DNA of 64,000 nt from Actinopolyspora saharensis (GTDB lineage Bacteria; Actinomycetota; Actinomycetes; Mycobacteriales; Pseudonocardiaceae), in the NCBI RefSeq assembly GCF_900100925.1, contig NZ_FNKO01000002.1, forward strand, positions 1,922,001 through 1,986,000, read 5' to 3'. Shown one piece after another: positions 1 through 10,082 of this stretch; position 1 is the stretch's first letter; each line of letters begins with the position of its first letter. Under the pieces are notes generated by a model that saw only the letters and a list, made by a program, of their open reading frames with translations, made no database searches and had not been told where the DNA came from. A program made the translations under genes and the position numbers.

Positions 1-287
1 CCAAGGGGGCGCAGGAGGTCTGTGACCGCCTCGTGCAGGCCGGTGTCCGGTGCGTTCTCAACTTCGCCCCCGTGGTTCTGCAGGTCCCCGAGGAGGTCGA
101 GGTGCGCAAGGTGGACCTCGCGGTGGAGATGCAGATCCTGTCCTTCCACGTCGCCCGTCGCAGCCAGGAGACCTCGGAGTCCACCACCTCCGAGGCCGAG
201 GCCGAGGCGGACGGCGCGGCGCAGTCGAAAACTCGTGATGTGAATGCCGGGGTCAACCCGGTGGACGGGATGGTGGTTCGGCCGTGA
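1..287 (+). CDS. rex: Redox-sensing transcriptional repressor Rex, C-terminal part
   Basis: Only the last ~94 codons are inside the window; the reading frame enters at base 3. The segment [14 protein letters not shown], then [11 protein letters not shown] and [20 protein letters not shown], is the conserved end of the Rossmann domain of Rex, the repressor that releases DNA when NADH is high. A variable acidic tail of about 40 residues follows. The stop TGA at 285-287 overlaps the GTG start of hemA, so rex and hemA are translationally coupled. In Streptomyces, Rex controls its own rex-hemACD operon, nuoA-N and cydABCD. Candidate Rex sites are present here near menJ and nuoA. Confidence 0.9.
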   Translation, partial: KGAQEVCDRLVQAGVRCVLNFAPVVLQVPEEVEVRKVDLAVEMQILSFHVARRSQETSESTTSEAEAEADGAAQSKTRDVNAGVNPVDGMVVRP

Positions 288-1708
288 ATCTGCTCACCGT
301 CGGTCTGTCGCACCAGAGTTCCCCGGTACGGATGCTCGAACGTGTGGCTGTCGGTGCCGAGGACGTCGACAAACTGCTGCACGAGCTGCTGCGCAAGGAG
401 CACATCTGCGAGGCGCTGCTCGTGGCCACGTGCAACCGTGTCGAGGTCTACGCGGTGGCGGAGACGTTCCACGGGGGACTCGACGACGTGACCTCGGTGC
501 TGGCGCGGCACTCCGGCTCGGAGTTCGTGGAGCTGGCCGACCACCTCTACGTGCACTACGCGGGGGCCGCCGTCGAGCACATGTTCTCGGTGGCCTCGGG
601 ACTGGACTCCATGGTCGTCGGTGAGGCCCAGATCCTGGGGCAGCTCCGCCAGGCCTACGGCGACGCGGACCGCGCAGGAACGGTCGGCAAGACGCTGCAC
701 GAGCTGGCCCAGCAGGCGCTGCGCGTCGGCAAGCGGGTCCACTCCGAGACCGACATCGACTCGACCGGGGCCTCGGTCGTGTCCGAGGGACTGGCCGACG
801 CGGAACGCGCGCACGGAGGGCTGACGGGACGCTCCGCCCTGCTCGTCGGGGCGGGCTCCATGGGCGCGCTGGCAGCGGCGCAGCTCAAGCGCCTCGGGAT
901 CTCCGACGTGGTGATCGCCAACCGGACCCCCGAGAACGGGGCCAGGTTGGCCGAGTCCCTGCGGGCGGACGGCCTGGCCGCGGACACGGTGGCCCTGGAC
1001 GGGCTGACCCGGGCCGTGCGCGCGGCGGACGTGGTGGTCACCTGCACCGGCGCTGTCGGTGCCGTGGTCGACGCGGAGACCGTTTCGGCCGCCCTGGCCG
1101 AGCGCTCCTCCGAGCGGCCGCTGGTGTTCTGCGACCTCGGGCTGCCCAGGGACACCGAACCGGAAGTGGACGAGCTTCCGGGAGTCACCGTGGTGGATCT
1201 GGAATCGCTGCAGCGCAGACTCGCCGACGAGAACGGCGGCAGCGCGGAGCAGGACGCCTCGGCCATCCTCGCCGAGGAGGTCCGCTCCTACCTGGCCGCC
1301 CAGCGTTCCGCCGAGGTGACCCCGACGGTGACCGCGCTGCGCAAGCGGGCGGCCGAAGTGGTGGACTCCGAGCTGCTTCGCCTGGATTCGCGGCTGCCCG
1401 AACTCGACACCGACGTTCGCGAGGAGCTCACGCGCACTGTCCGCCGCGTGGTGGACAAACTGCTGCACACTCCGACCGTGCGGGTCAAGCAACTGGCGTC
1501 GGCGCCGGGTGGTTCCGGCTACGCCGACGCGCTCCGCGAGCTATTCGAACTGGATCCGCAGACCGCCGCCGCCATCGGTACTCCGCAGGCAGTGGAGGAC
1601 GGAGAACGGTCGAGCCAGGCTGTGAGCACCTCCGTCTCGCACGCCCAGCGGACGCAGGCCACGGCTGTCTCGCGAGATCGCTCCGAACAGGACGGTGAGG
1701 ACCGTTGA
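284..1708 (+). CDS. hemA: Glutamyl-tRNA reductase
   Basis: NADPH-dependent reduction of glutamyl-tRNA to glutamate-1-semialdehyde, the first committed step of C5-pathway haem synthesis in the cytoplasm. The 474-residue protein begins [15 protein letters not shown] and carries the motif ATCNRVEVY, with the catalytic cysteine at residue 50. The NADPH domain follows with VGAGSMG, and a C-terminal dimerisation helix region comes next. The last ~55 residues are a loose, low-conservation tail. The GTG start overlaps the rex stop (GTGA), and the next gene overlaps the hemA stop (TTGA). The product feeds HemL, whose gene lies at 8.1 kb. Confidence 0.97.
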   Translation: MNLLTVGLSHQSSPVRMLERVAVGAEDVDKLLHELLRKEHICEALLVATCNRVEVYAVAETFHGGLDDVTSVLARHSGSEFVELADHLYVHYAGAAVEHMFSVASGLDSMVVGEAQILGQLRQAYGDADRAGTVGKTLHELAQQALRVGKRVHSETDIDSTGASVVSEGLADAERAHGGLTGRSALLVGAGSMGALAAAQLKRLGISDVVIANRTPENGARLAESLRADGLAADTVALDGLTRAVRAADVVVTCTGAVGAVVDAETVSAALAERSSERPLVFCDLGLPRDTEPEVDELPGVTVVDLESLQRRLADENGGSAEQDASAILAEEVRSYLAAQRSAEVTPTVTALRKRAAEVVDSELLRLDSRLPELDTDVREELTRTVRRVVDKLLHTPTVRVKQLASAPGGSGYADALRELFELDPQTAAAIGTPQAVEDGERSSQAVSTSVSHAQRTQATAVSRDRSEQDGEDR

Positions 1709-2643
1709 CGAACACTCTCCGCATCGGCACCAGGGGAAGTGCTCTCGCCATGGCGCAGAGCACTGCGGTTGCCGAGGAGCTGGAGCGTGCGGGCTACACG
1801 ACCGAGCTGGTCCGGGTCTCCACCCCCGGTGACCAGTCGCAGGCCCCGATCAGCGAGATCGGTGTCGGCGTGTTCACCTCGGCGTTGCGCGAGGCGCTCG
1901 CCGCGGGTGAGGTCGATGTGGCGGTGCACTCCTACAAGGACCTGCCCACCGCTGCCGATCCCAGGCTCGCGCTGGCCGCGGTCCCCTCCAGGGAGGACCC
2001 GCGGGACGCGCTGTTGGCGAGGGACGGTCTGACGTTGGGCGAACTACCCCCGGGCTCCGTTGTGGGGACCGGTTCGCCGCGCCGCGCCAGCCAGCTCGAA
2101 GCCCTCGGACTGGGGCTGGAGGTGCGCGGTATTCGTGGCAATGTGGACACCCGTATGCGCAAGGTGACCGACGGTGAGCTGGACGCCGTCGTGCTCGCCC
2201 GCGCGGGTCTGGCCAGGGTGGGCCGACTCGAGGTGGTCACTGAATCGCTCGATCCGCTGCAGATGCTGCCCGCACCCGCCCAGGGCGCGTTGGCAGTGGA
2301 GTGCCGCGTCGAGGACGTGGACACCGAGCACTTGCTGCAGTCCGTGTTGGACGATGAGGCCAGCCGCGTCGCGGTGGCCGCCGAGCGCGCCATGCTGGCA
2401 GCGCTCGAGGCCGGCTGCAGTGCGCCCGTGGGCGCACTGGCCGGAGTGGTGGAGGACCTCGACGAGGACGGCCGCGCGGTACGGCGGCTGTCCATGCGCG
2501 GGGTGGCGGCAACCGAGGACAACGAGTTGCTTCGCGCATCCGCCACTGGTGAGACGACCGCCGCTGAGCAGCTGGGCAACGGCATCGCCGCCCAGCTGCT
2601 CGAAGCCGGGGCCGCGCTGCTCAGCGGGCCCGGCAGTAGTTGA
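1705..2643 (+). CDS. hemC: Porphobilinogen deaminase (hydroxymethylbilane synthase)
   Basis: Joins four porphobilinogen units into hydroxymethylbilane. The protein has 312 residues, normal for the family. It begins [19 protein letters not shown]; the motif HSYKDLP holds the catalytic Asp79, TGSPRR follows, and [10 protein letters not shown] holds Cys238, which anchors the dipyrromethane cofactor. The TTG start overlaps the hemA stop by four bases and the family N-terminus (LRIGTRGS) begins right after it, so no other start fits. It is the third gene of the rex-hemA-hemC-hemD unit. Confidence 0.97.
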   Translation: MTNTLRIGTRGSALAMAQSTAVAEELERAGYTTELVRVSTPGDQSQAPISEIGVGVFTSALREALAAGEVDVAVHSYKDLPTAADPRLALAAVPSREDPRDALLARDGLTLGELPPGSVVGTGSPRRASQLEALGLGLEVRGIRGNVDTRMRKVTDGELDAVVLARAGLARVGRLEVVTESLDPLQMLPAPAQGALAVECRVEDVDTEHLLQSVLDDEASRVAVAAERAMLAALEAGCSAPVGALAGVVEDLDEDGRAVRRLSMRGVAATEDNELLRASATGETTAAEQLGNGIAAQLLEAGAALLSGPGSS

Positions 2644-2657
2644 TGGGGAGTGCCCTG

Positions 2658-4190
2658 ATGACCCGAGCACGTAATACCCCCGGACGAGTGGCATTCGTGG
2701 GCTCCGGCCCCGGTGATTCGGGCCTGCTCACCGTCCGGGCGAAGCATTTGCTCACACACGCGTCACTGGTGGTGACGGATCCGGACGTTCCGGCCGATGT
2801 GTCCGCGCTGGCGGACGAGGCCGCCGAGGTGCGTCCCGCCGTCGGCGAGCCGTCCGACGTTGCGGGCAACCTGGCCGAGGAGGCGCAGACCGGCAGGCCG
2901 GTGGTGCGCCTGGTTTCCGGGGACCCGTTCACCGCGGACGCGGTGGTTCGCGAAGTACAGGAGGTCGCCAAGACCGACGTCTCCTTCGAGGTGGTTCCCG
3001 GTGTGTCCGGCGGAACCGCGGTCCCGGCCTACGCGGGTGTCGCGCTCGGCTCCGCGCACGCCGAGGTGGATGTCCGGGGCGAGGTGGACTGGGCGGCGTT
3101 GGCCAACACCAACGGCCCCCTGGTGCTGCACGCCGCGGGCAGTCACCTGGCCGAGGCCGCTTCCGCGCTGGTCGAGCACGGGATGAACCCCCAGACCCCC
3201 GTCGCGGTCACCGCTTACGGGACCACCGTCTCGGAGCGCACCATCGACACCACGCTGTCCTCGATGGCCGGCGACGCCGGTGAGCTGCAGGGTTCGCTGG
3301 TCGTCACCGTCGGCCAGGTCGCCGGGAACCGCAGCGGGCTGTCCTGGTGGGAGACCAGGGCGCTGTACGGGTGGAAGGTGCTGGTCCCGCGGACCAAGGA
3401 CCAGGCGGGCGCGATGAGCGACCGGCTGTGGTCGCACGGCGCCGTCTCCCACGAGGTGCCCACGATCTCCGTCGAGCCCCCGCGCAGCCCGGCCCAGATG
3501 GAGCGGGCCGTGAAGGGGCTGGTGGACGGCCGCTACCAGTGGGTCGTGTTCACCTCGGCCAACGCGGTCCGCGCCGTGTGGGAGAAGTTCCACGAGTTCG
3601 GGCTGGACGCCAGGGCCTTCTCCGGCGTCAAGATCGCCTGCGTCGGCGAGGCCACCGCGGAGAAGGTGCGCTCCTTCGGCATCAACCCGGAGCTGCTGCC
3701 CTCCGGTGACCAGTCCAGCGAGGGGCTGCTCCAGGACTTCCCCCCGCACGACGAGGTCCTCGACCCGGTGGCCAGGGTGCTGCTGCCGCGGGCCGACATC
3801 GCCACCGAGACCCTTTCGGCCGGGCTGACCGAGCGCGGCTGGGAGGTGGACGACGTGACCGCCTACCGCACGGTCCGCGCCGCCCCGCCGCCGGCCGAGA
3901 CGCGCGAGATGATCAAGACCGGTGGTTTCGACGCGGTGTGCTTCACCTCGTCCTCCACCGTCCGGAACTTGGTCGGCATCGCCGGCAAGCCGCACGCCAG
4001 GACCCTGGTGGCCTGCATCGGGCCCAAGACGGCCGAGACGGCCAAGGAGTTCGGGCTGCGCGTGGACGTGCGGCCGGACGTGGCGCAGGTCCCCTCGCTG
4101 GTGGACTCGCTCGCCGAGCACGCGGCCCGGTTGCGGGCCGAGGGCGCGCTGCCGCCGCCGAAGAAGGCCAAGCGGACCCGGCGCTCCTGA
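2658..4190 (+). CDS. hemD: Uroporphyrinogen-III synthase fused to a CobA-like methyltransferase domain
   Basis: Two domains in 510 residues. The N-terminal ~235 residues resemble uroporphyrin-III C-methyltransferase (tetrapyrrole methylase): GSGPGDSGLLTVRA at the start and GVSGGTAVPAYAGVALG in the middle. The C-terminal ~260 residues are HemD-like (TSANAVRA, CVGEATAEK, TSSSTVRNL, CIGPKTAETAKEFG) and close hydroxymethylbilane with inversion of ring D. Such fusions are usual in actinobacteria. The methylase half looks degenerate: the usual DxLV segment reads SLVVTDPDV and the second motif is LVSGDPF. ATG 2658 is preferred because GGGGAG lies 7 nt upstream; an ATG at 2643 overlapping the hemC stop is possible. 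The lysine/arginine-rich end (KKAKRTRRS) is followed by a terminator. Confidence 0.9.
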   Translation: MTRARNTPGRVAFVGSGPGDSGLLTVRAKHLLTHASLVVTDPDVPADVSALADEAAEVRPAVGEPSDVAGNLAEEAQTGRPVVRLVSGDPFTADAVVREVQEVAKTDVSFEVVPGVSGGTAVPAYAGVALGSAHAEVDVRGEVDWAALANTNGPLVLHAAGSHLAEAASALVEHGMNPQTPVAVTAYGTTVSERTIDTTLSSMAGDAGELQGSLVVTVGQVAGNRSGLSWWETRALYGWKVLVPRTKDQAGAMSDRLWSHGAVSHEVPTISVEPPRSPAQMERAVKGLVDGRYQWVVFTSANAVRAVWEKFHEFGLDARAFSGVKIACVGEATAEKVRSFGINPELLPSGDQSSEGLLQDFPPHDEVLDPVARVLLPRADIATETLSAGLTERGWEVDDVTAYRTVRAAPPPAETREMIKTGGFDAVCFTSSSTVRNLVGIAGKPHARTLVACIGPKTAETAKEFGLRVDVRPDVAQVPSLVDSLAEHAARLRAEGALPPPKKAKRTRRS

Positions 4191-4196
4191 TCCGCG

Positions 4197-4224
4197 GGGT
4201 GGGGTTTCCCCGGAAACCCCACCC
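4197..4224 (+). terminator. Hairpin terminator after hemD
   Basis: GGGTGGGGTTTCC and GGAAACCCCACCC form a perfect 13-bp stem around a two-base centre, starting seven bases after the hemD stop. There is no T run, which is common for actinobacterial terminators. It separates the rex-hemACD unit from hemB, which has its own 247-bp upstream gap. Confidence 0.75.
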
Positions 4225-4437
4225 TCTCCCGGCCGGTTCGCGCTCGGGGCGCGGGAGCCCGTGCGGGCGTCGATCGAGGTCTCCGGGCGATCCCGCGGGC
4301 GGTTCGGGGGTTTCGGCGTGGTCGCGTCTACACGCACCGCCCGGGCCGGAACGCGCGTCCCGCCAGTCGGCACCGCCGCGGGACCACCCGAGCAAGCCAT
4401 GTTGCCAAGAATCCTTACTCCCACGTGAGGTGCTGCC

Positions 4438-5448
4438 ATGTATCCCGCAGTCCGTCCGCGCAGGCTGCGCCGCAACGCGGCGTTGCGCCGCCTCGTCTCC
4501 GAGACCGACGTCCGGCCCCGGCACCTGGTGCTGCCGATGTTCGTTCACGAGGGGGTGAGCGAGCCGGTGGAGATCCCCTCCATGCCGGGGGTGCTGCACC
4601 ACACCAGGGATTCGCTGCGCAGAGCGGCCGTGGATGCGGTCCGGGCCGGTGTCGGTGGGTTGATGCTGTTCGGCGTCCCCACGCGGCGGGACGCCTCCGG
4701 GTCGGCGGCCGCCGACCCGGAGGGCGTGCTCAACGTGGCGCTGCGGGACCTCGCCTCCGAGGTCGGGGACGAGACGGTGCTCATGGCCGACACCTGCCTG
4801 GACGAGTTCACCGACCACGGTCACTGCGGCGTGCTGGACGACGCGGGCAACGTGGACAACGACCGGACCCTGCGGCTGTACGGGGAGATGGCCCTGGCGC
4901 AGGCCGAGGCCGGTGCTCACGTGCTCGGCCCCAGCGGGATGATGGACGGCCAGATCGGCGCCATCCGGGAGTCGCTGGACGCTGCCGGTTTCCACGAGAC
5001 CTCGCTGTTCGCCTACTCCGCCAAGTACTCCTCCGCGTTCTTCGGCCCGTTCCGTGACGCCGTCGACTCCCAGCTCTCCGGGGACCGCAAGACCTATCAG
5101 CAGGATCCGGCCAACGGGCGGGAGGCCCGGCGCGAGGTGGAGCTGGACCTGGCCGAGGGCGCGGACATGGTGATGATCAAGCCGGGCACGTCCTACTTGG
5201 ACCTGGTCCGGCAGACGGCCGAGACCTCCCCGGTTCCGGTGGGGGCCTACCAGGTCTCGGGGGAGTACTCGATGGTCGAGGCCGCCGCCGAGCGCGGCTG
5301 GTTGGACCGGCAGCGGACCGTGCTGGAGATGTTGACCTCGGTGCGTCGTGCCGGGGCGGACATCGTGCTGACCTACTGGGCGACGCAGGCCGCGCGTTGG
5401 CTGCGCGACGAGCCTGCGGGTGACGAGTCCGCGGGGGACGCCTCGTGA
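4438..5448 (+). CDS. hemB: Delta-aminolevulinic acid dehydratase (porphobilinogen synthase)
   Basis: Condenses two 5-aminolevulinate molecules to porphobilinogen, the HemC substrate. The protein has 336 residues. The Schiff-base lysines are K196 in [11 protein letters not shown] and K248 in [12 protein letters not shown]. The metal-site stretch [14 protein letters not shown] has Cys120 and Cys130, but Asp at 122 where fully zinc-dependent enzymes have the middle cysteine of C-x-C-x7-C. It is therefore a mixed site between the zinc and magnesium classes. ATG 4438 has GAGG about 10 nt upstream. The stop overlaps the GTG of the following membrane gene. Confidence 0.97.
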   Translation: MYPAVRPRRLRRNAALRRLVSETDVRPRHLVLPMFVHEGVSEPVEIPSMPGVLHHTRDSLRRAAVDAVRAGVGGLMLFGVPTRRDASGSAAADPEGVLNVALRDLASEVGDETVLMADTCLDEFTDHGHCGVLDDAGNVDNDRTLRLYGEMALAQAEAGAHVLGPSGMMDGQIGAIRESLDAAGFHETSLFAYSAKYSSAFFGPFRDAVDSQLSGDRKTYQQDPANGREARREVELDLAEGADMVMIKPGTSYLDLVRQTAETSPVPVGAYQVSGEYSMVEAAAERGWLDRQRTVLEMLTSVRRAGADIVLTYWATQAARWLRDEPAGDESAGDAS

Positions 5449-6017
5449 CCACGGGATGGAACTCCGGCCCACCTCAGGGAGACCCGATGCGGGGGGACGG
5501 CGGGAACGCCCCCGCCTCCCCGCCCCGTTCGGTGTGGCTCGCCCGCTGGCTGTGGATCGCCGCGGCTGTGGTCGGCTTCGCGCGTTCGGTGATCCAGATG
5601 TCCGACCGCAGGGCGCTGGTCGAGGAGCTGCGCACGCTGAACCCCGAGCTGGCCCAGCACGAGGTGGACGCGGCCGTCAACGGCGGGATCATGTTCTCGC
5701 TGCTGCTCGTGCTCGCCGTGGCCGCGCTGTACGTGCTCATCGGGAACAAGATGGCGCGGGGTCGGAACTGGGCGCGGGTGGTCATCCTCGTGATCACGGG
5801 GATGCTCGTGGTCAGCACCGCTTTCACGCTGATCACCACGGGGTCGGGAACTCCGACCGCCTCGGTCGAGGGGGTGCCCGGCATGGCCCTGGGGCCGCTG
5901 AGCCTGGCCTTCGGAGTCGTGATCGCGCTGCTGGACGCGGCCGTGTTCGTGCTGCTGCTGCTGCGCCCGGAGTCGCGGAGGTTCTTCGCCGAGGTCAAGC
6001 GGAGCGGCGCTCGTTGA
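5445..6017 (+). CDS. Four-helix membrane protein, first of three tandem paralogues
   Basis: Unknown function. The 190-residue protein has a short Gly/Pro-rich cytoplasmic start and four predicted membrane segments at about residues 31-50, 78-98, 107-127 and 147-172. A soluble helical stretch lies between the first two. The motif [20 protein letters not shown] between helices 2 and 3 recurs, with changes, in the next two genes, and the end ([11 protein letters not shown]) resembles that of the second paralogue. The GTG start overlaps the hemB stop (GTGA), so it is probably co-translated with hemB. M. tuberculosis also has membrane proteins directly after hemB (Rv0513, Rv0514, from memory). Confidence 0.8.
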   Translation: MTTGWNSGPPQGDPMRGDGGNAPASPPRSVWLARWLWIAAAVVGFARSVIQMSDRRALVEELRTLNPELAQHEVDAAVNGGIMFSLLLVLAVAALYVLIGNKMARGRNWARVVILVITGMLVVSTAFTLITTGSGTPTASVEGVPGMALGPLSLAFGVVIALLDAAVFVLLLLRPESRRFFAEVKRSGAR

Positions 6018-6201
6018 TCGAGACCTTCCGGGGCGGTCCGCTCGGTTGGCCGCGCCGCGACGGCACCGCTTGATCGGTGGTCGGGGCGCTCGCCGTTGGA
6101 CGGGAGGGCTGTGACGCTCGGGACTCGCCCGTGCTCGCAGCGCGTATAACGGTTGGTTACGACCGATGGACACGCCGGGCCCGGGTTTCTACTGTTTGCG
6201 C

Positions 6202-6957
6202 GTGACTTCTCCGCAGAATCCGTGGCAGCAGGACCCGTCCCAGCAGCCCGGGTACCAGTCCGGGACGCCCTCGGGCGGGTTCCCGCAGCAAGGCTATCCA
6301 CAGCAGCCCTATCAACAACAGCCCTACCCGCAGCAAGGATATCAGCAGCAGGGATATCAGCAGGGCGTCTACGGCGCCAACCCCTACGCGGCACCTCCGA
6401 TGCAGGGGGGCGAGCTCGCGGCCACGCACCGCCCGACGACGATCAACGTCGCCTTCTGGATCGCGATCATCGCCCCCATCGTGGTGACCCTGCTCACCGC
6501 CGGTGCCATGTTCTCGGTCACTCAGATGATCGACGATATCGTCGCGAATGCCGATATCGAGACGACCTCCCCGAACTCCCCGGACCCCGCCAGCGTCGCG
6601 AACGCCGCGGTCATGGTCATGTACGGTTTCGTCATCTTCCTCTACGCCGTGCTGACCGGGCTCTGGATCCTGTTCGGCTTCAAGATGCGGGCCGGACGCA
6701 ACTGGGCGCGGATCACGCTGACCGTGTTCGCCGGGATCTGGATCTTGTTCATGCTGCCCTCCCTGTTCGGCAGCGGCCTCACCTCGATGAACAGCACGAC
6801 GGTCCAGGGCGAGCAGGTGGATCTGGACCAGCCCGCTTCACTGGTGGCCTTGAACATCTCCGCCGGAGCGGTCAGCGTCATCGCGATGATCGCCTTCCTG
6901 GTCCTGGTGTGGATGCGGCCGTCCAACTGGTTCTTCAAGGCGGTGCGGCACGGCTGA
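6202..6957 (+). CDS. Gln/Pro/Tyr-rich four-helix membrane protein, second paralogue
   Basis: Unknown function. Of 251 residues, the first ~70 are a low-complexity cytoplasmic tail of PQQGYPQQPYQQQ-type repeats, as seen in many actinobacterial membrane proteins of the cell-pole and division type. Four hydrophobic segments follow (about 87-113, 145-171, 180-200, 222-245). GFKMRAGRNWARITLTVFAG sits between helices 2 and 3 and matches the flanking paralogues. GTG 6202 is chosen because MTSPQNPWQQ is a typical start for such tails; in-frame ATG 6166 would add an atypical 12 residues. An upstream promoter is likely in the 184-bp gap. Confidence 0.8.
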   Translation: MTSPQNPWQQDPSQQPGYQSGTPSGGFPQQGYPQQPYQQQPYPQQGYQQQGYQQGVYGANPYAAPPMQGGELAATHRPTTINVAFWIAIIAPIVVTLLTAGAMFSVTQMIDDIVANADIETTSPNSPDPASVANAAVMVMYGFVIFLYAVLTGLWILFGFKMRAGRNWARITLTVFAGIWILFMLPSLFGSGLTSMNSTTVQGEQVDLDQPASLVALNISAGAVSVIAMIAFLVLVWMRPSNWFFKAVRHG

Positions 6958-7041
6958 ACCGGAGCCCGAGCGCTCCGGCGGTGGCCGAGGAGCAGCACGC
7001 CGACCGCGAGGCGTGGGCCGTTCCGGGATACCTTCGGGAGG

Positions 7042-7485
7042 ATGGACACGTCGCGATCGTCGCTCGCCGGGGGCCCGCCCGCGTTGCGCGCAGGCCTCGG
7101 GCTCTGGGGCGCGCTGGGGGTATTCCTGATCGTCCGCGCGACGATCGCCTGGACCGAGTTCGGTTCGCTGCGGGACCGGCTGATCGACGTTCGCGACGTC
7201 CCCGCAGCCCAGGCCGGTTCCATGGTCCGGAACCTGCTGCTGGTGAACACCGCTGTCGCCGTGGCGCTGACCGCGGGCTACGTGGTGCTGGCCCTGCTGG
7301 TGCTGTGGCGGCGTTCCTGGGCACGCGTCCTGCTCACGGTGCTCGCGGGCGGGCACGTGCTGTTCGTGCTGGCCTTCGGCACGTGGACGCCCACGAACCT
7401 GGTCGTGCTGCTGCTCGCGGTGCTGGCCTGGGCCTGCTTCTGGCGCAGGAGCACCTCGGAGTGGTTGGCCGGTGACCGCGACTGA
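7042..7485 (+). CDS. Four-helix membrane protein, third paralogue
   Basis: Unknown function. The 147 residues contain four hydrophobic segments and the shortened family motif LWRRSWARVLLTVLAG between helices 2 and 3. The long acidic or Gln-rich N-terminal tail of the neighbours is missing. GGGAGG directly abuts ATG 7042, which is too close for a normal ribosome site, so the true start could be slightly inside. It lies in tandem with the two genes before it, which suggests duplication. Confidence 0.72.
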   Translation: MDTSRSSLAGGPPALRAGLGLWGALGVFLIVRATIAWTEFGSLRDRLIDVRDVPAAQAGSMVRNLLLVNTAVAVALTAGYVVLALLVLWRRSWARVLLTVLAGGHVLFVLAFGTWTPTNLVVLLLAVLAWACFWRRSTSEWLAGDRD

Positions 7486-7588
7486 CCGAGCTCTCCCGAC
7501 GCTTCCTGCTCGGTTCGCGCGAGGTGCGCACCGCGCCGGGAGAGCCGCCGGGGCCCTCCGCGGCGATCCGCCGTGCGATCCTGGCCGC

Positions 7589-7948
7589 GTGCGGGATTCC
7601 GAAAGCGCGGCGAGCTCGACCGGGACACGTCCGCCGGGGTTGCACCAGCCTCGGCGGCTGGTGGTCTTCGGGGGCGAGCTGGTGCTCGCCGCCCTGCTGG
7701 TCGCGGCGGCCTTCCCTGCCTGGGGGAACTCGGTGGTCCACATCGACCTCCCCGCGGCCTCCGGCGGGGTGGTCGTCTCCAGGATGCTGGGAAGCTGGGT
7801 CGTGCTGGCCGTGCTCGCGGTGACCGCGGCCGGTCTGCTGCTGCTGGACGGGCTCCGGCAGCTGATGCTTGGGGTGGGTGGACGCTCCGGCGCGCGGGAC
7901 TCCACGCAGCCGCCCATCGAGGACGAACCGCTCGACCACCCCTCCTGA
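7589..7948 (+). CDS. Small two-helix membrane protein
   Basis: Unknown. The 119 residues have membrane segments at about 25-45 and 65-87 joined by a short extracytoplasmic loop ([16 protein letters not shown]), and a hydrophilic acidic C-terminus. GTG 7589 is preferred because the upstream in-frame sequence reads like intergenic DNA (Arg/Pro/Gly-rich translation). A GTG at 7472, overlapping the previous gene, cannot be excluded. It lies between the paralogue group and hemL. Confidence 0.6.
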   Translation: MRDSESAASSTGTRPPGLHQPRRLVVFGGELVLAALLVAAAFPAWGNSVVHIDLPAASGGVVVSRMLGSWVVLAVLAVTAAGLLLLDGLRQLMLGVGGRSGARDSTQPPIEDEPLDHPS

Positions 7949-8100
7949 CCGGTTCCGCGTCGGAGTCCGCGGGACCGGTTCCCCGTCGTCCCGTGAGGGG
8001 GTTGCCCCCGGGGCCGCCCCGCTCCGAGGCGTGCAAGATGTACCACCCGGCGCGGGGGAGGCCCGAGCCCCCGGAGTTCTCCGGCTGGCAGACTGGAAGC

Positions 8101-9450
8101 GTGACTGCCGATACTCCCGCGAACTCCACGTCGTCCGCATCCGAAACCGCGCCACGCTCCGCGGAGCTGTTCGAACGCGCGGAGGCCGTGACGCCCGGCG
8201 GGGTCAACTCCCCGGTGCGCGCCTTCCACTCGGTGGGCGGGACACCGCGGTTCATGGTTCGCGGTGAGGGCGCCTACCTCTGGGACGCCGACGACAACCG
8301 CTTCGTGGACCTGGTCTCCTCGTGGGGCCCGATGGTCAACGGCCACGCGCACCCGGACGTGGTCGAGGCGGTGCGCGAGGTGGCCTCCAACGGGCTGTCC
8401 TTCGGCACCCCGGCCGCGGGGGAGATCGACCTCGCCCAGGAGATCATCGACCGGGTCGAGCCGGTCGAGCACGTGCGGCTGGTCAACTCGGGGACCGAGG
8501 GCACGATGACCGCGATCAGGCTGGCGCGCGCCTTCACCGGGCGCAGCAAGGTCGTCAAGTTCGCCGGTTGCTACCACGGGCACGTCGACTCGCTGCTGGC
8601 CGGAGCGGGCTCCGGGGTGGCGACTCTCGGACTGCCGAGCATTCCCGGGGTGACCGGCGCCCAGGCCGCCGACACCATCGTGGTCGACTACAACGACATC
8701 GAGGCCGTGCGCACGGTCTTCGCCGAGCACGGCGACGACATCGCCTGCGTGATCACCGAGGCCGCCGCGGGCAACATGGGGGCCGTGGCACCGCGCGAGG
8801 GCTTCAACGCCGAGCTGCGGGAGATCACCCGTTCCGCCGGTGCGCTGCTGGTGATGGACGAGGTGATGACGGGCTTCCGGGTGTCCAGGTCCGGCTGGTA
8901 CGGCCTCGACGGCGTCGCGGGCGATCTGTACATCTTCGGCAAGGTCATGTCCGGCGGGCTTCCCGCGGCCGCGTTCGGGGGACGCGCCGACGTGATGGAC
9001 CTGCTGGCCCCGCGGGGCCCGGTTTACCAGGCGGGGACCCTGGCCGGTAACCCGGTGGCCGTGGCCGCGGGGCTGGCCAACCTGCGCGCCGCCGACGACG
9101 CGGCCTACGCGGCCCTGGACCGCAACTCCGCCAGGCTCGGCGAGCTGCTCACGGAGTCGCTGAGCGCCCAGGGGGTGCCGCACCAGGTCTCCTTCGCCGG
9201 GAACATGCTCAGCGTCTTCTTCACCGAGACCCCGGTGCGCGACTTCGCCGGGGCGAAGTCGCAGCAGACCTGGAGGTTCCCCCCGTTCTTCCACGAGCTG
9301 CTGCGGCGCGGTGTCTACCCGCCGCCGAGCGCCTTCGAGTGCTGGTTCGTCAACTCGGCCATGGACGACACCGCTTTCGAGGTCATCGCGGAAGCGCTGC
9401 CGCACGCGGCGAGAGCGGCAGCTGCGGCCGGTTCGGAGGCGGGGAAGTGA
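8101..9450 (+). CDS. hemL: Glutamate-1-semialdehyde 2,1-aminomutase
   Basis: PLP enzyme that turns the HemA product glutamate-1-semialdehyde into 5-aminolevulinate. The protein has 449 residues. [12 protein letters not shown], then [16 protein letters not shown], then [16 protein letters not shown], then MDEVMTGFR define the aminotransferase class III fold. K281 in [18 protein letters not shown] is the PLP lysine. GTG 8101 gives MTADTPANS, and the conserved part begins at ~residue 20. There is no Shine-Dalgarno sequence, so the transcript may be leaderless. The stop overlaps the next gene by four bases. Longer readings would translate non-conserved upstream DNA. Confidence 0.96.
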   Translation: MTADTPANSTSSASETAPRSAELFERAEAVTPGGVNSPVRAFHSVGGTPRFMVRGEGAYLWDADDNRFVDLVSSWGPMVNGHAHPDVVEAVREVASNGLSFGTPAAGEIDLAQEIIDRVEPVEHVRLVNSGTEGTMTAIRLARAFTGRSKVVKFAGCYHGHVDSLLAGAGSGVATLGLPSIPGVTGAQAADTIVVDYNDIEAVRTVFAEHGDDIACVITEAAAGNMGAVAPREGFNAELREITRSAGALLVMDEVMTGFRVSRSGWYGLDGVAGDLYIFGKVMSGGLPAAAFGGRADVMDLLAPRGPVYQAGTLAGNPVAVAAGLANLRAADDAAYAALDRNSARLGELLTESLSAQGVPHQVSFAGNMLSVFFTETPVRDFAGAKSQQTWRFPPFFHELLRRGVYPPPSAFECWFVNSAMDDTAFEVIAEALPHAARAAAAAGSEAGK

Positions 9451-10082
9451 GCGGAAGAACCACCGTCGTCCACTTCGTGCGTCACGGCGAGGTGCACAAC
9501 CCGGAGGGCATCCTGTACGGGCGCCTTCCCGGTTACCGGCTCTCCGAGGAGGGCCGGCGCCAGGCCAAGCTGGTCGCGGGCTTCCTCGCCGATCGCGACG
9601 TCAGGACGGTGCACGCTTCCCCGATGCAGCGGGCCGCGGAAACCGCCTCACCCGTGGCCGAGCAGCACGCCTTCGACATCACCACGGACGAGCGCCTCAT
9701 CGAGGCGGAGAACCGCTTCGAGGGGTGCAGGGTGTCGGTGGGGGACGGGGCGCTGCGTTCCCCCCGGCACTGGCCGAAGCTGTGGAACCCGCTCCGTCCG
9801 TCCTGGGGGGAGGCGTACCTGCGCATCGCCCACCGGATGCTGGCCGCTGCGCACCGGGCGCGTGACGCCGCGGGCACCGGCGAGGCCGTCTGCGTCTCGC
9901 ACCAGCTTCCGATCTGGACACTGCGGCGTTTCCTCGAGGGCAAGCCCCTGTGGCACGATCCGCGCAAGCGGCAGTGCTCGTTGGCCTCCGTGACCAGCCT
10001 GGTTTTCCGCGACGAGGAGTTCGAACGACTGTTCTACACCGAACCCGCGGGTGAGACGGACGCGAGAGCGAGTGGTGCATGA
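9447..10082 (+). CDS. Histidine phosphatase (phosphoglycerate mutase-like)
   Basis: The 211-residue protein of the histidine phosphatase superfamily begins with [29 protein letters not shown]. His13 of RHG is the phospho-acceptor, and [10 protein letters not shown] supplies the second histidine. The substrate is unknown; the family includes 2,3-bisphosphoglycerate-dependent mutases and general phosphatases. It sits between hemL and the thioredoxin-like resA with four-base overlaps on both sides (GTGA, ATGA), the same order as Rv0524-Rv0526 in M. tuberculosis (from memory). Confidence 0.88.
   Translation: MSGRTTVVHFVRHGEVHNPEGILYGRLPGYRLSEEGRRQAKLVAGFLADRDVRTVHASPMQRAAETASPVAEQHAFDITTDERLIEAENRFEGCRVSVGDGALRSPRHWPKLWNPLRPSWGEAYLRIAHRMLAAAHRARDAAGTGEAVCVSHQLPIWTLRRFLEGKPLWHDPRKRQCSLASVTSLVFRDEEFERLFYTEPAGETDARASGA

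Noticed and set aside
2658..4190. Functional CobA (sirohaem/cobalamin) activity of the HemD fusion
   Set aside because: The methylase half has altered key motifs, and no cob or sirohaem genes are near, so only the HemD function is claimed.
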